DNA from: Antedon mediterranea
Lineage: Eukaryota > Echinodermata > Crinoidea > Comatulida > Antedonidae
Reading direction: 5' to 3'
DNA length: 60,000 bases
Assembly (NCBI RefSeq): GCF_964355755.1
Contig: NC_092677.1
Coordinates: 3,913,001-3,973,000 of the forward strand
In this document: positions 1-11,975 of the stretch, in pieces
How the letters are laid out: the number at the start of each line of letters is the position of its first letter
Numbering within the stretch: position 1 is the stretch's first letter
Translations under genes and position numbers: made by a program
Notes under the pieces: generated by a model
The model's input: the letters and a program-made list of their open reading frames with translations, nothing else
What the model was told of the DNA's origin: nothing
Databases searched by the model: none

Positions 1-905
1 TTGTCATTGAAATTCTATGAATAATGCTTTGTCAGCCAAGTTCATCTTTTCAATCATTTTGTTTCAATGCATGTTTTGAATATAGTTAAACTCTGATTCA
101 GCATGATGTGGAAATATTTTAAAAAAAACCATAGAAAAGTAGTGTTACATTTTAACATTTTGCGAAGTTTTATTTGATTGAGTGTTTAAACTATTGTGTT
201 GCCACTGTTTAAGAAACAATCCATGTTTTGGTCAAATCCATTTTTATTAATATTCAATTTTGTTTTTTTATCCTTTTATCGTACAATGTACATACATATA
301 TATTTTTGTATTTTTATTGTTATTTTACTGTTTTATTAGCAAGTTTTAAAGAGTTTTTATGCATGTTTTTCATCTTTTATTTTCTAAAAACAGGACCATA
401 TTTAAAACAGGTGCTACATCTATACCTGATGTGTTTTTATCCTGCATAAATATGTTTTAAATTTGAAAAAAAATTGCATACAATTTAGTACATATACATA
501 CATATATGGGGACACTTTAATTCTATTAATTTCAACTTTATTGTATATAAAATGTAGGCTACTCCAATCTGCAGACAGCCAGTTACTGTCGTAAGTAACA
601 CTGTTACGGCAACTCAAATTCAGAGGAATTGTATATACATATTTATTTATAAATGAGGGTGGCCTATCAAGTCTAGTGAAGGTAAAACATATAAGTATCA
701 AACATTACAATATAGAATAATGATATTAAAGAGACACTTTGATTGCTCCTAAACTTTAGATAATCAGTTATCTTTTTCTTTTTCCAGGAGTTTTACAGTT
801 CTTTTACTTAAAAAAAAAAGATGAATATGTAAGTAAGTAAAAAGAAAAATATTTACCAAAACATTTTATGATGCCTAAGAGATTTGTGATGATATGTCAG
901 GTTAA
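1..905. other. AT-rich intergenic sequence, no gene seen
   Basis: No conserved coding frame, RNA or paired terminal repeat is recognisable. The open frames are short, rich in Phe/Tyr/Ile and typical of random AT-rich DNA. Confidence 0.5.
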
Positions 906-1765
906 TAAGGGCCTGTTTCTATTGAAAAATAAAAAAAGAACGGTTTTTTGGAAACCGGTTTCGGTTGTTGTTTATAAATAAAGATCGCGTTGCAGCTCAA
1001 TTTTTACTCCAATAAAACCGGTTCCGTCCATGTGCGTTCGTTATGAATGACGTCATTATATACACCACAATGCAGTTCGTTAGGCGGAAGCGCGATTTGA
1101 TCGAGGTCATGTTTACTTTTTTTCGCATAGCGCGATCCCCAAGAAATAGCATCCATTTCATAATAGAAGGGGGAATTATACCTGAAACGTTATTGTGGTC
1201 CTTGGTTAAAGTATAGGTACGTCGCACCCTCTGATATTGTCAAGTTGAACTCGTCTATTTTTCACACGCTTTACAATATTCTTAAAAACATGTAGGCGCG
1301 GCCTATAATACGTGAGTCTTTCTTCCGACTCCCGACAAGTCCCCTCATCTTCTTTCCTTCACATATTTTTTACGAACCTCGTAATGGCATCGGTCAACAT
1401 TTTTTATTTAAATAAAATACTCACTATCTAGAGAAATAAAAATGACTTAGGCCTAGGTCCTATCGCGCGAGTTTGACTGCAAGTTGACCGCAATCATCCC
1501 AGTGCAGCAGACTGCAGAGTTCAGTTTTTGGGGTCAAATTGAGACCGCGATTGTGTTGCAGCTAAAAATTGCTCCGCGGAAACCGGTTTCAGAACGGTTC
1601 TTTGCGATCGAGACCGCAATCAATTGGGGTTTTTGAAACCGTTTTTAAGATCGGTTCTTTTTTGTGGTTTTTTGTGGGGACCCATTTCTGCTGGCAAGAA
1701 AAAACGGTTCTTGAAAAGAACGGTATTCAAAACCGTATTCTCTGCTCTATAGAAACAGGCCCTAA
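906..1765. mobile_element. Non-autonomous TIR element, GGGCCTGTTTCT family, copy 1
   Basis: Perfect terminal inverted repeats gggcctgtttctat (909-922) and its complement (1749-1762) bound an 854-bp element. It is flanked by a 3-bp TAA direct repeat at 906-908 and 1763-1765. A TAA duplication with GG-starting termini fits the PIF/Harbinger superfamily, although no transposase is present. The interior carries repeated palindromic words near both ends, such as aaccggttt and gaacggttct, in both orientations (about 940-965, 1005-1025, 1575-1735). Sister copies with the same termini but different internal words lie at 25907-26813 and 39097-39330. Confidence 0.75.
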
Positions 1766-2470
1766 AAGTGAAACCCCTGTGACTAATAACTGGGATAAAA
1801 CTTAAGTACTAATTATCAAAGTGACCTCAAATCAACCTTTAGATGTAAACCAGTTGATTTTGACAGACTACACAGAGTCCTTCATTATGCAGTGGAATAA
1901 TCCTATCATACAGCAGGCCGTTAGTTGTCTTAGTTAATTAACTAAAGTTAATGACATTGGCCATGCCATTAACAGGTTTCTGATTGGTTGATAGAACCAG
2001 GAAGCAGCTTTTATGAAGCACTCTTTCAACAACGTTAGTAAGAAGTCAACTTCCTTGATTTTTATGAAGTTTCTATTTTTAGTTTAATATTAAGTCATGA
2101 AATTGAACTTTTCTTAAATACTTTATGGATGTCATTCATGAAGATACGTCCCTCGAGCTCTTCGAATTTTGGCTTTATTACTATCTGCTAAATATCTTAT
2201 TAATATCTTTCAACCGTTTGGATAGAATATATATGTATATAATTCAATTGTTTGACGTTTATCGCGGAGGCGAAACACATTCGCCAAATTGTAGAAGACG
2301 ACAAGAAACTCAAATCGCGAAAATAAAAGGTCGCGAAATAGTTGGAAATGAAAAATCACGAAAATTTAGAACCGCGAACATGTCAGTCTTACAGTAGTTG
2401 GTAATTCATTAACATTCACAGTCCAAAAAAAAAACAATGATACATTTAAATGGTACAATACAAGTTACAT
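1766..2470. other. Intergenic sequence without recognised feature
   Basis: No supported gene. Around 2255-2390 there are several 'cgcgaaa' words also seen near 28.2 kb, too scattered to define a repeat. Confidence 0.4.
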
Positions 2471-2479
2471 GATTATGTA

Positions 2480-2645
2480 CAGTAAATCGAATTTAGCTTT
2501 TATATGTATATCGCTTTTGTAAAGCCTTTTTTGTATTTTTACGTTCTTCATTGATTTCTGTAACATTTCTCGTCTTTTGTAAATCCCAAGCAATTCGATT
2601 TTTGTATGTGAGTTGAGGATATTTGAATAAATAAATGAATGATTG
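2480..2645 (+). repeat. Possible LINE-type 3' tail
   Basis: A T-rich stretch (tttgtaaatcccaagcaatt and following) ends in aataaataaatgaatgattg. This resembles 3' ends of CR1/L2-like non-LTR retrotransposons, which finish in a short tandem word after an AATAAA-like signal. No coding part is visible, so the call rests on the tail alone. Confidence 0.25.
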
Positions 2646-2765
2646 CATGTAAGGTATAAAGACCACAAAAAAGGTCTCTAATTTTTATATAATTGATATT
2701 CTTATATATTTTTTTTAATGATGTATATGTTTTTTATATGACTATGAATTGAAATATATATTTAT

Positions 2766-3057
2766 ACTGGGTAACCTCTTCAGGCAAAGACTGGTCTCCC
2801 AGAGGGCCCAGTTGGTGATCAGTGGCTGTGATGTACTAATACACCGGGGTAACCCCCTACTCCTCTCGAAAGATGTACTAGGTTCTTTAAAGTGCACACG
2901 AGCTAGGTGCATACACTGGACCTACGGTTTATAGTCCTTATCCGAGAAGACTCGTTCTACCACCAGAATCATGGAGTGAGTGAGCCTCGAACCCTGCCGA
3001 TGTTATGGCTACGTAATTACGGTTCCACTGTCTTAACCGCTCGGCCACTCACTCACT
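2766..3057 (-). mobile_element. tRNA-derived SINE with class II (Leu/Ser-like) head
   Basis: On the minus strand the head reads like a tRNA, with an A box tggccgagcgg (complement of 3038-3048) and a B box gggttcgaggctc (complement of 2982-2994). The A box is typical of tRNA-Leu or tRNA-Ser. The acceptor stem does not close properly, so this is not a functional tRNA gene. The body downstream (towards 2770) includes a segment near 2895 reading cactttaaagaacctagta on the minus strand, and ends at a T/A-rich tail near 2766. From memory, similar central segments occur in invertebrate SINEs; this was not searched. Confidence 0.65.
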
Positions 3058-5432
3058 GTTATATTTATATGTAGTGTACAGAAAGTAAATTTCTGATATT
3101 TTATTTTGGACAAATAAATGCTGTGGATAGCAGCACATTCATAATTAGGCCATCGTATCCATATTCGAATTATTCAATTATAGGAGTTCAGTAAGCCATG
3201 ATCTAAGTTAATTCCCATAGACAATATTATAACATAATGTTTTTTTTAAATGTACGATGGTATTGGTGGGCTAGGCCAATTAATAGGTTAATAACTTCCA
3301 CTACAGACTGTCTCAACATGCACTGTGTAAATCCAACGACAGGCCATCATCAATCGTAAGACCGATATTTTCAAAGATGAGGCCTAAATAATGTTCTCCT
3401 GGGACTTGGCTGCATTTCATAATCTTTTTTACAGTATTAAAATCTTGTGGAGATTTGTGGATGTCTCAGTTAATACTTAAGTAGATTATTATAAGTATAT
3501 TGAAATCTTGTTTAAAGCAAGAAGCATTGGCAGTAGATGATTTTCAGACATACTTTTACATTGGTTTTAGGATACCGATTCGCACTATGATATGATATTA
3601 GCATATACAGTAAAAAATTAGGAAATAAAATAAATTGTACTCCTAGTGAAAGGCTACCGTACTGTTTGTACATATTCATCGGTATTTTTTACTAATTGTA
3701 TATCAATCACCTTGTGAAAGAACGATTTTTAATCAAACTAGTTTATTTGCACATGGGAGAGCTACGGTAATGGGTTATATTTAATTTCTGATTGTTGTGT
3801 ACATTATAATTTTGGGACATTCCTATTCATGTTAATTTCAACATTTAGAATAAAAGTTTTGAATAGTGAAAATGATTTTGTTAGGTGTACTACGAACTAC
3901 CTGTTACGATCTTCAAATCTCGTTTTGCATTGTTTGTTGTATATATGGAATTTTTATTCTGAAATAAAGTGATCAATCAATAGGCCTATAGCGCACATTT
4001 TCTATGATGAGGTCATCATCAGCGTGGATACTTTCCATCAACCCTATTTATTACGGTGACATCCGTTGCATGTTTCCAAAGACATGTACGCGAATGAAAA
4101 TAATCTAACCAATCCCAAGCAACGAATCATCCAAACTGTCGCTTGTGATTGGTCAAATTACTTACGTTACTCAAACGTTCTTGGCTGCGTCCCCCCAATG
4201 TGAACAAAACTTTAAAGACCGCCGTTGTTTTTCCACACAATAGCATGTACCTACTAGAGATAGCACACGTTCGGTGCCATTTTGTAAAAGGATTTGGGCC
4301 AAAGCAGATTAGGAAGCCGCAGGTCAAACATTCTCAGATGTGCTACCCACCCTTGCAAAAAATAATTAACCAATTATTTTAGTTCTAAAAGTGGAAGGCC
4401 TGTACTCTAGGGTGTATACAGTTGAAATATCTGCGTATGAAAAGCATCGAGTCAAGACAAACATTGTTTGGCTTCCATCAAATTGATTAAATATGACAAT
4501 AATGATATAGGAATGTATGATTAAGATAAGGTGTCAAATATTACATAATATGTTACATTATTGCCTAAAAATTATAAATTAATGATGCAAAAAATTACGA
4601 TTATAATTATAAATTAGCTTGATGCTTTTTAATTACATTTATATCTTAATTTATCGAGATCATTACATGCGGTCGTTGGTTCCAACCGCAAGTGAGTTGA
4701 GCAATCACGACGCGATAGATTTTAGTAATTAGGCCTAACTAGCTCTTAACATATTCATTTTAAAAATACATACTTTTTTAGTCGCCACTGATAAAGTAAT
4801 TCCTATGCTACAAAAGCACATAAGGACAAACAGACAAACCAACTTCATCCTACGAAAATGAAAAAAAAAGGAGTAAAATCGAAACATGTCGAGGGAGAGC
4901 GAGAAGTCTCAGAAAACATGCATTTAGAAAATAAGATTTAAACTTTTACAAATCTGAAATGATTAATTGATTATGGAATAATAATTGATAAATATTACCT
5001 TGACATCTCCTAGAATCGATTAGGAACACAACTGTAGGCCAAGTTTTCGCGGTTCCCCGGTAGATAATTTAGGTCCACCACCATCAACAAGTTTATTCCA
5101 ATAACTTTGTCACCCTGGAAGTCTAAAGTCGTGATTTTACAGGACCTTGAAGTTCTTGTGCATGCGCTGCTGCCATTGGTTGAACGTTCGAGTGAGGTAT
5201 TTGCGAATTGACCAATCACGAGTTGGCAAGTAAGATAGCAAAAACTATCAACCTGTTTTGCAAGCTTGGTTTTTAAAAGATAAGTTGCCACTCTTTATTA
5301 TAAAACTGGTTGACAAACATTTGAAATTCAATAAGAAGATTGCAAATTTACAAATAGATTAGTTGTACAGAATTGTTCGTGGATATTCTTTATATTATTC
5401 AATATATAATGGGTTTTGTTTGAAAGTTATAC
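3058..5432. other. Long intergenic stretch, no confident gene
   Basis: No conserved protein or RNA is recognised. A possible LINE-like tail (gaaataaagtgatcaatcaa) sits at about 3960-3980. Two degenerate copies of the GCAACGCAAG/CCAAT palindromic element may lie at 4110-4190 and 5150-5280, judged from cgcttgtgattggtcaa and gaattgaccaatcacgag. Neither has clear ends. Confidence 0.4.
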
Positions 5433-5583
5433 TTAAGGTCTGTCTACACTATCAAACTAGTGTGATGTGCCCAAATGTGGTAGTGATATGCCCAAATGTG
5501 GTAGTGATATGACATCACCATGTCCATATAATGGGCACATCACATTTTGTTGTCATTTTGTGTGATAGGGTAGACAGAGCTTT
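5433..5583. mobile_element. MITE with (A)AGCTCTGTCTACACTATC ends, copy 1
   Basis: Inverted ends ttaaggtctgtctacacta and gggtagacagagcttta bound a 151-bp element. The interior has a short tandem of gtagtgatatgcccaaatgtg and a partly palindromic gacatcaccatgtccatata. Related copies are at 6949-7074 and 57493-57648. No coding capacity; the superfamily is unknown. Confidence 0.7.
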
Positions 5584-6948
5584 AGGCCTATATTATATGG
5601 ACAGTTGCATTCAATTCGTTCAGGGAGAGGGCCATATACTGGGCTCGCTTATCTTGATCCTATTGAACATTCCTTTCTTTTGAGTTCCGTTTAAAATAGT
5701 AGGTTATTGAGATGACTATTGAGACGGGGTGCTATTCCACTCTTGCCTTATGTTTTTGTTTGGTGACGTCATGATGTCGTGAAGTCATGTTATGGTCGTT
5801 AGATATTGTATTGCTTTTAATTACATCTGTGCAACACTGTATGTAGTACAGTAGTATGTCTACGATGATGTTGTATTAAAAATGTTGTCATATAGTATAC
5901 AGTATACACAGTTATTGTAGACATAATTCAGCACTTACAACACATTGTTTTCTTCATGTCATAATGGCAGAATTTGTATCTGTGCGCATTTTATAACGTA
6001 CGTGCACGTGGCGTTTGTTGTGCGGATAACTAACTCGTCAAAGTGACGAGTTCAAATCTAGTTAGACATTAGTAGTAATATTAAGGTGTTCCAACCCAGT
6101 GTTTTTGTTAATCGATAATCAAGTCATCGAACTGTTCTATATTTGTTTGTTTGCTTGTGGTAACTTCAAGAAATATTGACTAGCCTGTAGACGTTTTGTC
6201 TCATCTTCTTTGGAAAATATCGGCAGTGGCTCGGATTCGATTCCATCTGCCTTTTTGATCCGTTTCATTTTAATCACTTTATACATTTAGATAAGGTTTA
6301 AAGTGTTATAAAATACCTGTTATAACTATACATTTAGACGATCGTTCGTATCATCTTCTTAGTAGAAATCACTAAATTACAATACTAATGGTGATTGGAA
6401 TTCGATGTTTAATATCTATGTAATTTAACTAACTTCAACGTGTTTTTTTTTTCTTGTTAAAGGCTGCTTTCAATTTTTCTGTTTCATTAAAAATGTACCA
6501 TCGCTTTCGTTAATACAGTGGAAAGAACCTCTGTTTTGGGGCACCGCTAAGGGGAAACTTTTCTTTAAAAAACGTGTTGACAGTACGTCAAACTCCAATT
6601 TAGGGGACACTTGGATTCCGAAGTGTTGGCTTATGCCTCTCCTCAGGTTAAGGTAGGCACTGGACGAGAGAAGCCCTAGATCAATGATGGACCAAGGTGC
6701 TTTCACCACCAGTCCTGGCTTAGTTTCATCCATCATGCAGATGAATGTAGACTAATACATCTTCGTTCGCGATAGATAGAAAGAAAGAATATCGATTCAT
6801 TCATCATTTATAATTGCTAATCAAACCTTTTTTTCATGTTTCCCGTTGTTTACAGGCGTAGATGATATGTCAACAAAACAAATAAAATTATAATCAACAC
6901 AATTTATTTCTTAACATTTATTTTCTATGTATTATTACACTCTATAGC
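5584..6948. other. Intergenic sequence, no gene recognised
   Basis: No supported feature. An 88-codon minus-strand frame at 6470-6736 shows no recognisable motif and no splice context, and is not called. Confidence 0.4.
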
Positions 6949-7074
6949 CGATGTTTGCCCATATATGGACATGATGATGTCACATCATTACCGTATTTAA
7001 GCACATCACTGCCATATTTGGGCACATCACACTTTTTTTGTCAAACTAGTTTGATAGTGTAGACAGAGCTTAAA
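6949..7074. mobile_element. MITE with AGCTCTGTCTACACTATC ends, copy 2 (5' degraded)
   Basis: The right end is intact: gtttgatagtgtagacagag followed by cttaa. The interior (gcccatatatggacatgatg, gggcacatcacac) matches copies at 5433 and 57493. The left terminal repeat is not recognisable, so this copy is truncated or diverged. Confidence 0.65.
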
Positions 7075-7193
7075 ATAGACATAGCCTATTTTATCTACAG
7101 TACAGTGAAACGATTGATTTTCTACAGATATTATTATCATACAATTGTTATCGCACGGCAATACTCTTGGCACTATATGTTGACTACAGCAGT

Positions 7194-7340
7194 CCTGAAA
7201 CTTGGTTCTTTCTTGGACGCAACGCAGTGAAGTAAGCACAATGCAAATGAGTTGACCAATCACAAGGGACAGTTCCGATGATCCACCGCGTCGTGGCGTT
7301 GCGGCGCCCTTACGTTGCGTCCAATTTGGAACCTAGATTT
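7194..7340. mobile_element. Palindromic GCAACGCAAG/CCAAT element
   Basis: Starts aaacttggttctttcttgga, then cgcaacgcag, the core gagttgaccaatcacaagg, and ends ttacgttgcgtcc plus ggaacctag. The two halves are imperfect inverted repeats around the CCAAT-containing core. Other copies lie at 20135-20275, 24053-24200, 31296-31412, 33521-33790, 54676-55195 and 59345-59415. Non-coding and MITE-like. Confidence 0.65.
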
Positions 7341-7344
7341 AGCG

Positions 7345-8878
7345 TGTGATAATCAAGTGAATTTATATATACATTACCATTAACTTATCGAATAAACGAA
7401 AATATTTCGCCGAACTAAAAATTGTATAAGCTCCGCGGATTATTTCAGTCTTTACTCGGTACAATACTTGATTACATTTTTCCAGTATCATGAGACATTA
7501 ATCTAACTGAAAATAATTCTACACACATGATCGTAACCAGAGGAAAATGTTTTCACTATTAATTCTACATACTCATTCAATAATGTGTACACAGTATGTT
7601 ATTCTAAGCGTACATATACTAATTAATCAAACGTATGTACTTCAAATGGTGTATACAGTACTTTAATATAAATGTAATGATCACAAACTCAATACCCAGT
7701 GTATTTCAGACGATTTGAAACCATATTAACTATATAGATTTATTTACAAGTTGTACTGGACAGTTATAAATAATCTAATGATACATTGTGGTTATGTATT
7801 TTAACGGAGTGTCTTACAACAGTAAAGCAAAACAAAGCGTTCCTACGCGTCACCATTATATTGTCTTTTTCTATAACAATTATTACATCCATGTTAAAAT
7901 GAATATAAGTACCTCGGATTTTGGAAAAAAAAAAGAACAAGAACAAGTATTTGACTATAAAACAATCGAATTACGTTATCTCCTGCAAAAAACGTAATAT
8001 ATAACGTCACAATTAAGAAAGTTTATACGTAGTTGATACGTCACGGAAAGTAGTCTGTCAAGCACAGTCGTCGTCGTTGTTACAGGAATGGAATAAATTG
8101 AGGTTCAGTATTTTCAGTCCAGATAGGATATTGAGTTAAGTTCAGAACTTATTTTCACATTATTTAGACCCTGTGCCCCCTATTTCAAAACCCGTTGGTA
8201 TTTGTCCTTACATGGGATAGTATGTCAAAAGAATAAAGCTTCTCTTCTGTACAACCACTATAGTAGTACCAACAGTACAGTACATTTGTTAGAAATCCAG
8301 TACTAACAATGTTCGAAGTTATTCTATTATCAATTGTATACCGGTTTGTTTATAATCGAGCATAATTCCATATTAAATCCTGGCTTAAAGCTGCGCTCCG
8401 ACCCAGTTATAGCTAGCAGACCTTTAGATAGCAAGATGCGTATTCAAACACTCTTCACTGCGTTTTTCTTTTTATCCACAACTGCGCATGTCTTGAATTA
8501 ATACGTGATATCTGCACCATCCGGCTTCAGAATACTTTTGCTTGTCATGTGAATCTGCTCTGTCTCCTTGCAGTTTCGGGATTTATTTCGTCCAGTTAGG
8601 CTTTTCCACTGTTGATAAAATAAGGAAAAGTTCAGTTCGTATCGTCAGGAAAACAATGCATAAAATAGGTAAACATGCGGTTAGTATAGTAGAAACCCAA
8701 GTTAGTTATCGGTATGAAATGGCCTATATACTAGACAGCAGTTTTTAATTCCGTTTAATACTGTATATAAAATATTTGTTAACGAGACCCCGATGTAGGC
8801 CTAAATAAAGTATCACAAACATGGGATGTTATTATCATGGAGCAATGCGGTAATTTATAACGGTTTTAGACTGTACGC
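7345..8878. other. Intergenic region downstream of the receptor gene
   Basis: No coding feature is supported. Because the receptor gene reads leftwards, its 3' UTR should lie here. An AATAAA-type signal on the minus strand (tttatt on the plus strand, about 8582) is a candidate polyadenylation site about 0.3 kb past the stop. Confidence 0.35.
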
Positions 8879-8880
8879 AT

Positions 8881-9981
8881 TTAAGTGCGGTTTGGAGATT
8901 CATCACGTACCGAAGAAACGACTGTAGATCCTCTGGAGAGTCTAACAAACTTGGATGACCCAACGGTTGAGGGCGTCGCTGCACCCTTGTGGTGTCCTAT
9001 TCTATACCCGCAGATGTAACTTCGAAACTCTCGGCTTATTAAATAGATAATGACAGGATTAATGCATGAATTCGCACAGGCCAATACTGGTATCACAATC
9101 AACGAAACAGCAGCTCCAAATGTAAACAATCCAACTTCATACTGATGCAACAGGAACCACAGAACATACGGGAACCAGCAGACGAAGAAGGCTAGAGCCA
9201 TGAGTGCAATAATGGCGGCCAAACGATTTCTTTGTTTATTGATCTTTTTATTTTCCGTTTCATTTTTCACTAATCTTCCAGTTGAGCAAAGATGATGCGA
9301 AATACTGATGTAACAAAATGCGATAATACACATAGGTATTACAAATAAAAATATAGCTTTGTTTATTTCAAATATTTTAGCCTGGGCTGTATATGTATCT
9401 GAAGCCTCACAATATTTTTTCCCGTTGTACGGATTCTCACCTAAATGTGATAAATAACCAGACGCAAATGCAAATGCAAGGCCTAGGCTCCAAGATACAG
9501 CCAACATGCTGTAGTATATTTTGGCAGTCTGCCATTGGCGGTGCTGTAGTGGACTCAAGATGGCTTTATAACGGTCGCAGCTGAGAATAGCCAAACTATA
9601 AACAGAGATTGCTTGTGAAAATACTGCAATTGACACCGTCAAACCGCACACGAATTCACTTTTGTTACCCACATCCTCTTTAAACATATCGGCAGCAAGT
9701 CGAAAAGGTGTATTCACCATTAGGTAAATGCAGTCACTCAAAGCAAGTCCAGCCAAAAGTATGTTTGGCGCCTTTTTACCTTGACGCATGCTCCGATTGC
9801 AAGCGATTGTAAGGAATACAGAACAGTTACCAAACATGCCGATAATAAATATTATGAAGTAGAGAATAATTGAAAATATTTTCAATCTGTCATAAATATG
9901 CTGATCAGGATCAAAATACTCAACATACGATGACGAGTTTTCATCATTATCTGTTTCCATGGCAACTGTTGTTATATCCAT
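8881..9981 (-). CDS. Rhodopsin-class GPCR, bombesin/endothelin/GPR37-like
   Basis: A seven-transmembrane peptide-type receptor of about 366 residues. Landmarks, numbered from the proposed Met: N-glycosylation-type NSS near 15; TM1 about 33-58 with GN at 51-52; TM2 LALSD at 79-83; the TM3 Cys at 112; CDRYKAI at 135-141; the second-loop Cys at 191; TM6 CWFP at 268-271; and TM7 NPVIIY at 308-313. The tyrosine in NPxxxY is one place later than the usual NPxxY, as in bombesin and endothelin receptors (NPFALY, NPIALY). A Cys follows TM7 at about 324, as in palmitoylated tails. The frame runs upstream to 10098, but a splice acceptor (tttcag) abuts 10001. The ATG at 9979-9981, 20 bases inside the exon, is therefore the likelier start, with 5' UTR exons upstream. 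The ligand cannot be assigned; a neuropeptide is likely from the subfamily. Confidence 0.9.
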   Translation of the reverse strand: MDITTVAMETDNDENSSSYVEYFDPDQHIYDRLKIFSIILYFIIFIIGMFGNCSVFLTIACNRSMRQGKKAPNILLAGLALSDCIYLMVNTPFRLAADMFKEDVGNKSEFVCGLTVSIAVFSQAISVYSLAILSCDRYKAILSPLQHRQWQTAKIYYSMLAVSWSLGLAFAFASGYLSHLGENPYNGKKYCEASDTYTAQAKIFEINKAIFLFVIPMCIIAFCYISISHHLCSTGRLVKNETENKKINKQRNRLAAIIALMALAFFVCWFPYVLWFLLHQYEVGLFTFGAAVSLIVIPVLACANSCINPVIIYLISREFRSYICGYRIGHHKGAATPSTVGSSKFVRLSRGSTVVSSVRDESPNRT

Positions 9982-10001
9982 TGTGAGATTCAAAGGCCAA
10001 T

Positions 10002-10016
10002 CTGAAATTATATATA
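10002..10016 (-). other. Predicted 3' splice site of receptor exon
   Basis: On the minus strand the sequence tataatttcag precedes attggcctttg, giving a pyrimidine-containing acceptor whose AG ends at 10002. The exon would start at 10001. The codons further upstream (to 10098) are AT-rich and look like intron. Confidence 0.55.
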
Positions 10017-10098
10017 AATATATATAGTTTAAGGTACAAAAAAATACAATAATATATTGCAACATTCTTATCACTATATAAATAGGCCAAATAAACAT

Positions 10099-10615
10099 AA
10101 TTTTGTGTGACGATATAGAAGGCGCTCTTGAACTATTACCAATTTATGTTGACATGCGCAGTAATTTCATTTAATTGTATAAAAACACAACATATTTCAA
10201 CATTCGAAGTTTTTATGATGACCGTATTCTCGCTATCAATCCATCAATCGCATCGTTTTATTGTTATTCCAATCGTCACGTTGCCAGTGTGTATTGTGCA
10301 GCGTAATAGCTTTTACACATCTTTCAAAGCTGTCAATCGCGCCAGCTAGCTAACTAGCAATTGATGGTCTAATTACGTCAGCACTTAGGTAGTTAAAAAG
10401 TAAGCCATTTATTATTGTCTGTCTAACTTTTGCTTTAAGTAAATATTATGGATCGTAATGTGTCTAATGTATTGTACAATACTGTTTGGAAATTGGGGTT
10501 TCATGGTTTTATTCTGGAAAATAGTCGAATGAAAAATATTTGATTTGATGAGATTGCGGAGTGTGGAGTTTTCGAAAAAATATTTTATGGTTAGACTGCT
10601 TAATGAAGCCAGAAG
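10099..10615. other. Region upstream of the receptor exon
   Basis: Presumed intron or upstream sequence of the receptor gene. No further exon can be identified by eye. Confidence 0.3.
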
Positions 10616-10619
10616 AACC

Positions 10620-11975
10620 AATAGAAAGCTTAGGACTGATGAGAAAAAGGCAAGAAAAATGCGAAGAATATGGATGAAAAGAAATAGGGACAAGATGAAA
10701 ATATGAACGGAAAGGAAAGAAAAAAATCTGAAATGAATATGGAGAATAATGGAAAAGTGAAGAATTAAAAGAATCAATATTAGAATAGTAACAAAGAGAA
10801 TATACGAAGGAAACGAAGAATGGGAGAAATTAAATAGAATAGAAAGGAAAAGAATGGAGATAACGGGGAAGAGAGAGAATAGAAAACGAAGAGAAAAAAT
10901 AACAGAGAATAAGAAGAATAGGAAAGGAAGGGAATAAAGATAACAGGGAAGAGGGAGAGTAGAAAAGGAAGAGAATGGAGATAACACATAAGAGGGAAAA
11001 GAGAAGAAAGAGAAAAAATAACAGGGAATAAGAAGAATTGGAAAGGAAAAGAATGGAGATAACAGGGAAGAGAGAGAATAGAGAAGAAAGAGAAAACATA
11101 ACAGAAAATAAGAAGAATAGAAAAGAGAATGAAGATAACAGGGAAGAGAGAGAATAGAAAAGGGAGAGAAAGAAATAACAGGAATAAGAAGAATAGGAAA
11201 GGAAGTGAATGGAGATAACAGGGAAGAGAGAGAATTTCAAAGGAAGAGAAAAAAAATAACAGGAATAAGAAGAATAGGAAAGGAAGAGAATGGAGATAAC
11301 AGGGAAGAGAGAGAATTTAAAAGGGAGAGAAAAAATAACAGGAATAAGAAGAATATGAAAGGAAAAGAATGAAGATAACAGGGAAGAGGGAAAATAGGGA
11401 AGAAACAGAAAAAATAAGAAGATTAGGAAAGGAAGAAAATATTAATGAAAATGAAGAAGAAAATAGAAAGGATAATAATGGAGATAACAGAGAAGAGGGA
11501 GAAAAGAGAATGAAGAGAAAACACAATGGAATAAGAAGAAGGGATAACAGAGAAGAGGGAGAAAGGAGAAGAAAGAGAATACATAACGGAATAAGAAGAA
11601 GGGATAACAGAGAAGAGGGAGAAAGGAGAAGAAAGAGAATACATAACGGAATAAGAAGAAGGGATAACAGAGAAGAGGGAGAAAGGAGAAGAAAGAGAAT
11701 ACATAACGGAATAAGAAGAATAAGAAAGGAAGAGAATTGAGATAACAGAGAAGAGGGAGAAAAGAGAAGAAAGAGAATACATAACGGAATAAGAAGAATA
11801 AGAAAGGAAGAGAATTAGTAATTCTCTTCGTTACGTGTTTAGAAGAGAATTTATATCTCATCGTAGTTGTACGACACGGTTATGGCAGAAAGAAGAGAAA
11901 AAATAACAGGGATTATGAATATTAATGAAAAGAAAGAGAATAGGAAAGGGAGAAAATCAGAACAAAGAAAAGGGC
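10620..11975. repeat. Polypurine (plus strand) degenerate tandem tract, 1.35 kb
   Basis: Almost uninterrupted A/G on the plus strand, built from degenerate 60-80-bp units containing gataacagggaagagagaga and aataagaagaataggaaagg. All open frames across it (Arg/Glu/Lys-rich on plus, Ser/Phe/Leu-rich on minus) come from the repeat and are not genes. Such homopurine mirror-like DNA can form triplex (H-DNA) structures. Confidence 0.85.
11521..11817. repeat. 60-bp tandem repeat inside the polypurine tract
   Basis: Lines starting at 11521, 11581 and 11641 are near-identical 60-bp units (acataacggaataagaagaa, gggataacagagaagaggga, and so on). Two longer units of about 78 bp follow to 11817. Near-identity suggests recent unequal exchange or slippage. 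Confidence 0.9.

Noticed and set aside
2970-3057. Minus-strand tRNA-Leu/Ser gene
   Set aside because: A and B boxes are present but the acceptor stem does not pair and a SINE body follows.
9393-9584. 63-codon plus-strand frame
   Set aside because: Antisense shadow of the receptor exon.
10412-11861. Several long open frames on both strands (up to 191 codons)
   Set aside because: All lie in the polypurine tandem tract. The translations are low-complexity Arg/Glu/Lys or Ser/Phe/Leu strings produced by the repeat.
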